Assembly (NCBI GenBank): GCA_937893145.1
Contig: CALBJW010000136.1
Coordinates: 1 to 35,959, forward strand
Direction of reading: 5' to 3'
Length of the DNA: 35,959 nt
DNA from: an uncultured Prevotellaceae bacterium
GTDB lineage: Bacteria > Bacteroidota > Bacteroidia > Bacteroidales > Bacteroidaceae
Shown in pieces: positions 26,321-33,600 of this stretch; position 1 is the first letter of the stretch, and each line of letters opens with the position of its first letter. The notes beneath the pieces are model-generated. The model was given only the letters and a program-made list of their open reading frames with translations. It did not search any database and was not told where the DNA came from. A program made the position numbers and the translations under genes.

Positions 26321-26357
26321 TTTTGCAAAGATATTCATTATTTGTATCTTTGCAAAA
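26321..26357. promoter_or_regulatory. Symmetric bidirectional promoter (PPTase / GH9)
   Basis: A perfect 13-bp inverted repeat (TTTTGCAAAGATA at 26321-26333, TATCTTTGCAAAA at 26345-26357) flanks an 11-base centre. On the plus strand TTTG (26322-26325) and TATCTTTG (26345-26352) are 19 bases apart. On the minus strand TTTG (26356-26353) and TATCTTTG (26333-26326) are also 19 apart. Each -33 box directly abuts the opposing -7 box, so both genes are served by one overlapping site. Confidence 0.85.
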
Positions 26358-26400
26358 ATTACGAACTAATATTTGACAAAATCAACACCTAATAAACAAT

Positions 26401-28182
26401 ATGAAAAGATTTACCATCCTTTCCTTTGCTGCCCTCTTTGCAGCCAACATCACTTGTGCCGATGCACAGGAACACAGTCCTATCAAAGTAAATCAAGTAG
26501 GTTACTATCCTAATCAGGAAAAGACCGCCTCCATCGAGTCGTCTGCCATGACAAAGAAATACACCCTTACCAACGAGGCTGGCAAGGTGGTATGGAAGGG
26601 CAAGGCTATTCGCAAGGCTACATCCTCTTGGTCGGGCAAGGAGCGTGAGGTCATCGACTTCAGTTCGGTTGTCACACCAGGCACATATACCCTCAATGCT
26701 GGCAAACAGCAGCAGAAGGTCACAATCAAGGCTAATGCCTTCAACGACCTCGCCATCGCATCCATCAAGGCATTCTACCTTCAGCGTACTGGCGAACCTA
26801 TCCTTGAGAAGTATGCTGGCAAGTATGCTCGTCCTGCTGCCCACATGGACAACAGCGTCATGATTCACCCAAGTGCAGCTTCCGAAGGCCGTCCTGCTGG
26901 CAGCATCATCAGCAGTCCTGGTGGTTGGTACGATGCTGGCGACTTCAACAAGTACATCGTCAACTCTGCCTATACCGTTGCCATCATGCTCGATGCCTAC
27001 GAGATGAACAAGGACTACTTCGACCATCTTGATGTCAACATCCCTGAGAGTGGCAATGGCACAGCCGACCTCCTCGACGAGATAATGTGCAACCTCAAGT
27101 GGATGCAGACCATGCAGGACCCTGTCGATGGTGGTGTATATCACAAACTCACCACTCCAAACTTCGAGGGTTTCATCATGCCTATCAACTGCCATCAGCA
27201 GCGTTATGTGGTACAGAAGACTACCGCCGCAGCCTTCGACTTCGCTGCCACTCTTGCTAAGGCTGCACGCATCTATGGCAAGATGCCTCAGTACAAGGAA
27301 TGGGCACAGGGTGCTATCGCTCAGGCTAAGAAGGCATACGACTGGGCTCTCAAGAACCCTAACACCTTCTATCGCCAGAACGAGATGAACAAGAAGTTCG
27401 ACCCTGATGTGAATACTGGTGCTTACGACGACAACAATGTGTCCGACGAGAAACTCTGGGCTACTGTCGAACTCCTCCTCACTACTGGCGACATCTACAT
27501 GGCACAGGGTGTTCAGAACGAGATACCTCAGACTCTTCAGTTCTCTGTTCCTACATGGGGCAATGTACTCGGACTTGCTGCATACTCTGTTCTCGAAGCA
27601 GTCAACGACCCAACCACTATACTCGGACAGTACAAGAACGAATACATGGTACAGGACATCGTCACCATGATTCAGAACTCCCTCAAGTCGGTTGTTGATG
27701 CCGACATCGCACTCGTTCCTTCATCATGCTTCAACTCTCCTTACGGCAATGCCAAGAAGGACTTCCATTGGGGTTGTCTTGCTGAGGGTTGTGCTGGCAA
27801 GGGCGTTGCTATGCTCTATGCTTACCGTTTCACTCACGACAAGAAGTACCTCACAGCAGCCATCGAGAACCTCGACTATATCCTTGGTCGCAATGCCACA
27901 GGCTATTGCTATGTCACTGGTTTCGGACAGACTCCAACCATGCATCCTCACCAGCGTCTCTCTGCTGCCGATGGCATCGAAGACCCACTCCCTGGTTTCC
28001 TTGCAGGTGGTCCAAACCCAGGTCAGCAGGACAAGGCACCAAACCTCCCTGCCTACCCAAGCAACCATCCTGATGAGTCGTACCTCGACCACGATGCTTC
28101 CTACGCATCAAACGAGATAGCCATAAACTGGAACGCCACTCTCGTTGCCCTCGTTGGCTGGATTGAAGCAGAAATGAAATAA
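26401..28182 (+). CDS. Secreted GH9 endoglucanase
   Basis: The 593-residue product has a signal peptide (about 1-22, ending ADAQ). An N-terminal cellulase Ig-like domain (about 27-110, with I-K-V-N-Q-V-G-Y-Y) and a GH9 alpha/alpha-barrel follow. Catalytic features are G-G-W-Y-D-A-G-D-F-N-K-Y (Asp178/Asp181, the base and its partner) and S-N-E-I-A-I-N-W-N-A (acid Glu572). An H-P-H-Q-R metal/substrate loop is also present. It should cut internal beta-1,4 bonds of cellulose, mixed-linkage glucan or xyloglucan. It shares its promoter region with the phosphopantetheinyl transferase. Codon use is strongly C-ending. Confidence 0.92.
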   Translation: MKRFTILSFAALFAANITCADAQEHSPIKVNQVGYYPNQEKTASIESSAMTKKYTLTNEAGKVVWKGKAIRKATSSWSGKEREVIDFSSVVTPGTYTLNAGKQQQKVTIKANAFNDLAIASIKAFYLQRTGEPILEKYAGKYARPAAHMDNSVMIHPSAASEGRPAGSIISSPGGWYDAGDFNKYIVNSAYTVAIMLDAYEMNKDYFDHLDVNIPESGNGTADLLDEIMCNLKWMQTMQDPVDGGVYHKLTTPNFEGFIMPINCHQQRYVVQKTTAAAFDFAATLAKAARIYGKMPQYKEWAQGAIAQAKKAYDWALKNPNTFYRQNEMNKKFDPDVNTGAYDDNNVSDEKLWATVELLLTTGDIYMAQGVQNEIPQTLQFSVPTWGNVLGLAAYSVLEAVNDPTTILGQYKNEYMVQDIVTMIQNSLKSVVDADIALVPSSCFNSPYGNAKKDFHWGCLAEGCAGKGVAMLYAYRFTHDKKYLTAAIENLDYILGRNATGYCYVTGFGQTPTMHPHQRLSAADGIEDPLPGFLAGGPNPGQQDKAPNLPAYPSNHPDESYLDHDASYASNEIAINWNATLVALVGWIEAEMK

Positions 28183-28218
28183 ATTGTACTTAATAAGTAA
28201 GTAAATTTATTTTTTTAA

Positions 28219-28394
28219 TCAAGAATTAGAGAATTAGAGAATTTCGCCTTATGGGGTGTCTTTGATTTGATGAGATTTTTCATGCCTTTGGCATGGATAA
28301 CCTGCCGGATGGCTTCCAAAGCATAGCTTTGAAAATTCTTATTAATCCAAACTATAACCGGAGGCAAAAAATTCTCTAATTCTCTAATTCTTGA
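28219..28394. mobile_element. 176-bp MITE-like element with perfect 26-bp terminal inverted repeats
   Basis: The ends 28219-28244 and 28369-28394 are exact inverted repeats of 26 bases, each containing a short tandem AATTAGAG motif. Inside are two smaller perfect hairpins: CATGCC/GGCATG (28281-28295) and CAAAGC/GCTTTG (28317-28331). No protein of note is encoded; a 60-residue minus-strand frame covers the element but reads through both repeats. No clear target-site duplication is visible. It sits between the GH9 stop and the GH106 start and would fold into a long structured RNA. It could be a non-autonomous mobile element or a structured intergenic repeat. The left end overlaps copy 2 of the 23-bp repeat (28203-28225). 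Confidence 0.65.
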
Positions 28395-28426
28395 CAAATA
28401 TATAAATTGTTTTTGAAATTTTACTT

Positions 28427-31000
28427 ATGAAAAGAATATTCACATACATAATACTATCCTTGACAGCACTGTGTGGCTTTGCACAAAACCCAACAGCCAG
28501 TCCACAGACCAAACCATACGTTCGTTGGTGGTGGCTCGGTTCAGCCGTTGACAAGGAGGGCATCACATACAACCTCGAAGAACTTGCCAAGGCTGGCATC
28601 GGAGGTGTAGAAATCACACCTATCTATGGTGTTCAGGGCAATGATGCCAACGAGATACCTTTCCTCTCGCCTAAGTGGATGGAGATGCTGAAACATGTCG
28701 AAACAGAAGGTGCCCGACTGGGCATTGAGGTTAACATGGCTACAGGTACTGGATGGCCTTTCGGTGGTCCACTTGTCTCTGAGGCTGATGCTGCCACAAA
28801 GGCTACCTTCCACAAGGACGACAAGGGCATCGTGACTCTTGAGGTGGGCAAGACAAAGCAGAAGGTGAAGCGTGCTGCTCCTGGTGGCGAAGGCTTCGTC
28901 ATCGACCATTTCAACCGCGATGCTGTGGCTCGCTACCTCGCTCGTTTCGACACCGCCTTTGTCAATCAGGGTGTCACTCCTCCTGCCAATTTCTTCAATG
29001 ACTCATACGAGGTGTATGGTGCCGACTGGACTCCAAACCTTATCGCCGAGTTCAAGGCTCGCCGAGGCTACGACCTCACTCCTCACCTCGCTTCCTTCAT
29101 CACCGCCGACTCGCTCCGCACCGACAAGGACAAGCGTATCCTCTCTGACTATCGTGAGACTCTCGGCGAACTTCTCTACGAGAACTTCACCACTCAGTGG
29201 ACCGACTGGGCACACCGCCACGGTTCTCTCACCCGCAATCAGGCTCATGGCTCTCCTGCCAACCTTCTCGACCTCTATGCTGCCGTTGACATTCCTGAGT
29301 GTGAAGGCTTCGGACTCAGCGACTTCGGCATTCGTGGTCTTCGTACCGATGCGGGCTATACCAAGAAGAACTTCTCCGACATCTCCATGCTCAAGTATGC
29401 TTCGTCTGGAGCACACCTCTCTGGGCATAACCTCACCTCTTCCGAGACCTTCACATGGCTCACCGAGCATTTCCGCACATCCCTCTCACAGTGCAAACCC
29501 GACCTCGACCTCTTCTTCATCTCAGGCATCAACCATGTCTATTTCCACGGTTCGTGCTATTCTCCAAAGGATGCCGAGTGGCCAGGATGGCGATTCTATG
29601 CTTCGGTCGATATGTCTCCATACAACAACTGGTGGTCTGCCATGCCAGCCTTCTCGCAGTACATCGAGCGTTGCCAGTCATACCTCCAGTGGGGCAATCC
29701 CGACAACGACATCCTCGTGTATCTTCCTTTCTACGACATGATATACGACCAGCCAGGCACCGTTGCACTCTTCGACATCCACTCTATGGAGAAACGAGCA
29801 CCAAAGTTCATCAACACCGTGCAGAGCATCATCAACCTTGGCTATGATGTCGATTATATCTCTGACAAATACATTCAGGACAAGGCACTCGTGGACCGCT
29901 ACGCTGCCATCATCATCCCTGATGTTCAGTTCATGCCGCTTTCTACACTCCGCCATCTCAACACCCTCGCACAGAACGGCTACAAGGTCATCTTCGTGAA
30001 GAACTACCCTACCTCCGTTCCTGGCTACAACAAGAAGGCAGAGCAGAAGGAGTTCCTCAAGGTCATGAAGTCGCTCAGACAGGTTGCTGTCCTTGCCGAC
30101 GACTACCAGTCTGCCCTCGAAGGCACATCGGCTCGTCCCGAACTCATGCGAAAGAAACAGGGACTCTCGTGCATTCGTCGCAGCAACGACACAGGCTACC
30201 ACTACTTCATCTCCAACCTTCAGGGCAAGGATGTAGATGATGTCATCACACTTGGCAGACGCTGTGCAGGAGCCATCTTCATCAATCCTATGAACGGTGA
30301 GGTGAGCAAGGCTGAGGTCAATAGTCAGGGCAGAGTCATCATGCAACTCAAGAGTGGCGAGAGCATCCTGCTTCGCACCTTCAACACCCTCGAGGACTAT
30401 GAGCGTTTCCTTGCCGACAATCCTACCATCCATCCACATAAGTATTACACCACCCTCGATACTCGTGCCATGAAACTCAACAACTGGACACTCTCCTTCA
30501 AGGCATCTGCTCCGAAGACTATCGAGAAGACTTATCGCATGGAACACCCAACCGACTGGACCACTCTTGGCGATGAAGACCTCAAGACCACTATGGCAAC
30601 AGGTGTTTACCACACCTCGTTCAACATGACCTCTCACTTCATCAACCAGAAGAACCCATACGCCCAGGGTGCTGCAGCCTTCATCCTCGACCTTGGCGAT
30701 GTACGCGAGAATGCTCGTGTCATCCTCAATGGCAAGGACCTCGGCACACTCTTCTCTGTGCCTTACCGCATGGACATCACTGACCACCTTGTCACAGGTG
30801 TCAACACTCTCGACATCGAGGTTACCAACCTCCCTGCCAACCGCATCGCCGACCTCGACCGTCAAGGGGTTGAGTGGCGTAAGTTCAAGGAAATAAATGT
30901 TGTCGACCTCAACTACAAGAAGACCAAATACTCCGACTGGGCACCAGTCCCATCAGGTCTCTGCTCTGAGGTCCGTCTCATTCCAGCAGTATTGAAGTAA
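28427..31000 (+). CDS. Secreted GH106 alpha-L-rhamnosidase
   Basis: The 857-residue product has a signal peptide (1-19, ending GFAQ). An N-terminal barrel of GH106 type follows: Y-V-R-W-W-W-L-G-S-A-V, G-I-G-G-V-E-I-T-P-I-Y-G-V and T-G-T-G-W-P-F-G-G-P, then F-N-D-S-Y-E-V-Y-G-A-D-W-T-P. A C-terminal jelly-roll includes N-A-R-V-I-L-N-G-K-D-L-G-T. GH106 enzymes release L-rhamnose from rhamnogalacturonan side chains or backbone ends. Its stop codon overlaps the next ATG by one base (TAATG), so the two genes are translationally coupled. The plus strand is markedly C-rich here. Confidence 0.9.
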   Translation: MKRIFTYIILSLTALCGFAQNPTASPQTKPYVRWWWLGSAVDKEGITYNLEELAKAGIGGVEITPIYGVQGNDANEIPFLSPKWMEMLKHVETEGARLGIEVNMATGTGWPFGGPLVSEADAATKATFHKDDKGIVTLEVGKTKQKVKRAAPGGEGFVIDHFNRDAVARYLARFDTAFVNQGVTPPANFFNDSYEVYGADWTPNLIAEFKARRGYDLTPHLASFITADSLRTDKDKRILSDYRETLGELLYENFTTQWTDWAHRHGSLTRNQAHGSPANLLDLYAAVDIPECEGFGLSDFGIRGLRTDAGYTKKNFSDISMLKYASSGAHLSGHNLTSSETFTWLTEHFRTSLSQCKPDLDLFFISGINHVYFHGSCYSPKDAEWPGWRFYASVDMSPYNNWWSAMPAFSQYIERCQSYLQWGNPDNDILVYLPFYDMIYDQPGTVALFDIHSMEKRAPKFINTVQSIINLGYDVDYISDKYIQDKALVDRYAAIIIPDVQFMPLSTLRHLNTLAQNGYKVIFVKNYPTSVPGYNKKAEQKEFLKVMKSLRQVAVLADDYQSALEGTSARPELMRKKQGLSCIRRSNDTGYHYFISNLQGKDVDDVITLGRRCAGAIFINPMNGEVSKAEVNSQGRVIMQLKSGESILLRTFNTLEDYERFLADNPTIHPHKYYTTLDTRAMKLNNWTLSFKASAPKTIEKTYRMEHPTDWTTLGDEDLKTTMATGVYHTSFNMTSHFINQKNPYAQGAAAFILDLGDVRENARVILNGKDLGTLFSVPYRMDITDHLVTGVNTLDIEVTNLPANRIADLDRQGVEWRKFKEINVVDLNYKKTKYSDWAPVPSGLCSEVRLIPAVLK

Positions 31001-32013
31001 TGAAAGGAGAAATCATCTCTCTCATAGTCGCAGTGTCGTGGACCATCACGGCACTGTGTGCTGAATATGCCAGCAAACACATAGGGCAACTCGCCACCAA
31101 TGTCATCCGCATGGCAGCATCACTCGTGCTGCTCTCCCTCACCATGCTCATTGTCACTGGCTCTCCCCTGCCCCTCTATGCCGACGGCAACACATGGCTC
31201 TGGCTCTCCCTCAGCGGTTTCGTAGGCTACTGCTTTGGCGACTACTGTCTCTTCAACTCCTACATCGTCATGGGCAGCCGCTATGGCCAACTCTTCATGA
31301 CTCTCGCCCCACCCGTAGCCGCCATCTCCTCATGGCTCATCTTCGGCGAGACCATGACTCCCCTCGCCATCCTCGGCATGTTCATCACCATGTTCGGCAT
31401 CGCCCTCTCAATCTTCGGCAAAGAAGATAAAACCGAGAAATCTACTCCCGCCCCCCAAGCAGAAACTCCCCGCAATCCTACTTTTACCCCAAGGCGGAAG
31501 CCAATTTTTCACTTTTCACTTTTCACTTTTCACTTAAACATCCCTCTCCGAGGCATCCTCTACGGTATCGGTGCAGGCTCAGGACAAGGACTTGGACTTG
31601 TCCTCTCCAAACTCGGCATGACCTACTACAAGGCAAATATCCCCGCCACAGAGGAAGCCATTCTCACCCTCATGCCCTTCACCTCCACCTTCATCCGTGC
31701 CATCACAGGCATGATTGGCTTTACCCTCGTCATGCTCCTCACTCGGCAGACTACTAATGTGCTTCATGCTACCCACAATCGCCGAGCCATGCTCGTCATG
31801 GCAGGAGCCGTCATCTTCGGTCCTTTCGTCGGTGTCAGCCTCTCCCTTATGGCTACCCTCTACACCAACCCTGGCATTGCCCAGACCATCATGGCGATGA
31901 CACCCGTCTTCATCCTATGGCCCTCATGGTATCTCTACCGCCAGAAGATCACCCCTCGCGAAGTCATCGGTGCCATCATCTCCGTACTCGGTGTCAGCCT
32001 CTTCTTTGTGTAG
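31000..32013 (+). CDS. EamA/DMT-family transporter with a repeat-bearing linker
   Basis: The 337-residue membrane protein has two EamA halves, about 1-140 and 182-337. Visible features are G-Y-C-F-G-D-Y-C-L-F-N and R-Y-G-Q-L-F-M-T-L-A-P-P in the first half and G-A-G-S-G-Q-G-L-G-L-V in the second. The halves are joined by a hydrophilic linker of about 40 residues, longer than usual. Part of it (H-F-S-L-F-T-F-H-L) is encoded by a 7-base tandem repeat. The substrate is unknown. Overlap with the alpha-rhamnosidase gene makes a sugar or sugar-derivative substrate possible, and rhamnose permease RhaT belongs to the same superfamily, but this is only inference. Confidence 0.85.
   Translation: MKGEIISLIVAVSWTITALCAEYASKHIGQLATNVIRMAASLVLLSLTMLIVTGSPLPLYADGNTWLWLSLSGFVGYCFGDYCLFNSYIVMGSRYGQLFMTLAPPVAAISSWLIFGETMTPLAILGMFITMFGIALSIFGKEDKTEKSTPAPQAETPRNPTFTPRRKPIFHFSLFTFHLNIPLRGILYGIGAGSGQGLGLVLSKLGMTYYKANIPATEEAILTLMPFTSTFIRAITGMIGFTLVMLLTRQTTNVLHATHNRRAMLVMAGAVIFGPFVGVSLSLMATLYTNPGIAQTIMAMTPVFILWPSWYLYRQKITPREVIGAIISVLGVSLFFV
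31506..31535 (+). repeat. Heptanucleotide tandem repeat inside the permease gene
   Basis: TTTTCAC is repeated four times in a row (31506-31533) followed by TT. The unit length of 7 is not a multiple of three, so gain or loss of one unit would shift the reading frame between the two halves of the transporter. Confidence 0.85.
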
Positions 32014-32037
32014 AGAATGTACACGGGATATAAAACA

Positions 32038-32075
32038 AAATGGATAATCGGAGGAATACCCTTGATTATCCATTT
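32038..32075. terminator. Bidirectional terminator between permease gene and tRNA-Leu
   Basis: A 12-bp perfect stem (32038-32049 with 32064-32075) encloses a 14-base loop. On the minus strand it is followed by TTTTGTTTTA, fitting termination of the tRNA-Leu transcript. On the plus strand it is followed by CTTTTGT, which could end the GH106-permease transcript. Confidence 0.7.
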
Positions 32076-32081
32076 CTTTTG

Positions 32082-32163
32082 TGCGCCTAACAGGACTCGA
32101 ACCTGCACGCCGCGAAGCACCAGATCCTAAGTCTGGCGTGTCTACCAATTCCACCACAGGCGC
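32082..32163 (-). tRNA. tRNA-Leu (TAG anticodon)
   Basis: Read on the minus strand, the gene has a 7-bp acceptor stem starting GCGCCTG, the D-arm G-G-T-A-G-A and an anticodon arm CCAGA-CTTAGGA-TCTGG giving anticodon TAG. A long variable arm typical of class II tRNAs and a TTCGAGT T-loop follow. Discriminator base is A. CCA is not encoded, unlike the initiator tRNA at the left end. Confidence 0.95.
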
Positions 32164-32246
32164 ATGATTGGTTTGCGGGGCTTTATTGGAAAGCGAGTGC
32201 AAAGGTAAGGTTTTTTAGTGAAAACAAAAACGAAACAATGATTTTT

Positions 32247-32280
32247 TTTGCATAAATTCGGATAATAATATGTATATTTG
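32247..32280 (+). promoter_or_regulatory. Candidate promoter for the DUF4861 gene
   Basis: TTTG (32247-32250) and TATATTTG (32273-32280) match the -33 and -7 boxes, with a 22-base spacing, slightly longer than ideal. The leader to the ATG at 32340 is about 55 bases. The rest of the 32164-32339 spacer is AT-rich with no other recognised feature. Confidence 0.6.
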
Positions 32281-32339
32281 CGGAAAATTTATACAAGTGG
32301 GTATTCAAAATTATTAAAATAGTTCATGTAAAAGACATT

Positions 32340-33590
32340 ATGAGAAAACTAATTACTTTGGCGGTGTGTGCCCTGTGGGCTGTGGGCATGTCTGCTCAGA
32401 CAAGAAATGTGAAGGTCGTGGTGAGCAACGACTGTGATATGGATAAGGTGGATGAACCCGTTGTGGTGAGTCTGAAGGATGTGAAGAAACTTGCGTTCTG
32501 TCCTGAGGGTGCTGTGGTGAAGGATGGTGAGAAGGTGGTGCCTTGTCAGTTGGACGACATGGATGGCGACCTGAGAGCTGATGAGTTGTTCTTCCTCGTG
32601 AACATGAAGGCTAAGGAGACTAAGACCTTTGAGGTGGTGCTGAGCAAGGAGCCAGTGGAGAACAAGGTGGAGAACAGGATTTACACTGCTCTGCAGATTC
32701 GTGACAAGAAGGACTTGCATCCTGATGTGAGGATGGTGGAGGCTGATGCCGAGACAAATATCTTCAACGACATATACATGCACGGCATGACTATCGAGTC
32801 GGAGTTAGTGGGCTACCGCATATACTTCGACAAGCGACAGAACATTGACCTCTACGGTAAGAAGTTGCGTAGGATAGAGTTGCCTGTGACTCAGTTCTAC
32901 ACCAGCGAGGAACAGATTGCTCAGGGTTACGGTGTGGATGTGCTGTGGGCAGGTCAGGCGATTGGTTGTGGTTCGTTCAAGCGATACAAGGACGGCAAAC
33001 CTGCCAACTGGGAAGGCGACATCAAGGTGAGAAGTCAGAGAGTGGTGACTACTGGTCCGCTGCGTACTGTGGTAGAACTTGCTGACCGTGGCATAGCAGA
33101 CGGCGAGGGCATGTACGACATTCATCAGTATTACTCACTGTATGCTGGTCACAGAGATGTGAAGGTGGATGTGCTGTTCTCGGACGCTACTCAGCAGAAG
33201 TTCTGTACTGGTGTGCAGAAGGTGGGTGTGACTGCAACGGACGAGGTGCGTCGCGGACATAAGTCTGAGGGCATGATTCGTGAGGACGGTATCGTGGCTT
33301 CATGGGGCTGTGACTACCCTGACATGAACGAGGCAAAGAAACTCATCTGGGGTCCTGAGCCTATCGGTATGGCGGTGTATATGCCTACGAAGTACATCTT
33401 CGACAGTGAGGAGGACGAGTTGAACTATGTGTATGGTGTGCAGCCTAAGGACAAGGCTATCCACTACTGGCTCTCGTTCTGTGCGGCTAAGGAGGATGTG
33501 GGTTACCACAATGCAAGCGAATGGTTCGGCAGCATGGATGAGTGGAAGAAGAATGTGGAGAATCCTGTTAAATTAAAAATTAAAAATTAG
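32340..33590 (+). CDS. Secreted DUF4861-family protein
   Basis: The 416-residue product has a signal peptide (1-19, ending GMSAQ). It resembles the DUF4861 family often found among Bacteroidetes polysaccharide-degradation genes. Recognisable stretches are D-E-L-F-F-L-V, E-S-E-L-V-G-Y-R-I-Y-F-D-K-R-Q-N-I-D-L-Y-G-K, a central G-V-D-V-L and a C-terminal H-Y-W-L-S-F. The fold appears mainly beta. The catalytic role, if any, is not established here. Unlike the genes just to the left, the coding strand is G-rich. Confidence 0.72.
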   Translation: MRKLITLAVCALWAVGMSAQTRNVKVVVSNDCDMDKVDEPVVVSLKDVKKLAFCPEGAVVKDGEKVVPCQLDDMDGDLRADELFFLVNMKAKETKTFEVVLSKEPVENKVENRIYTALQIRDKKDLHPDVRMVEADAETNIFNDIYMHGMTIESELVGYRIYFDKRQNIDLYGKKLRRIELPVTQFYTSEEQIAQGYGVDVLWAGQAIGCGSFKRYKDGKPANWEGDIKVRSQRVVTTGPLRTVVELADRGIADGEGMYDIHQYYSLYAGHRDVKVDVLFSDATQQKFCTGVQKVGVTATDEVRRGHKSEGMIREDGIVASWGCDYPDMNEAKKLIWGPEPIGMAVYMPTKYIFDSEEDELNYVYGVQPKDKAIHYWLSFCAAKEDVGYHNASEWFGSMDEWKKNVENPVKLKIKN

Positions 33591-33600
33591 GATATTAGGG

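Noticed and set aside
28215..28397. 60-residue minus-strand gene inside the inverted-repeat element
   Set aside because: The frame spans both terminal repeats and starts and ends at the element borders, so it is explained by the repeat structure.
29678..30865. 395-residue minus-strand open frame
   Set aside because: It lies entirely opposite the GH106 gene. The long open frame follows from the C-rich codon use of that gene, and its predicted protein shows no family resemblance.
16180..31000. A complete polysaccharide utilisation locus
   Set aside because: There is no SusC/SusD pair and no sensor regulator. The CAZyme genes are mixed with folP, cdaA, ferredoxin and phosphopantetheinyl transferase and split into several transcripts.
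32014..32339. Replication origin at the strand-bias reversal
   Set aside because: No cluster of DnaA boxes and no dnaA, dnaN or parAB genes are visible. The bias change alone is not enough, so only the bias is reported.
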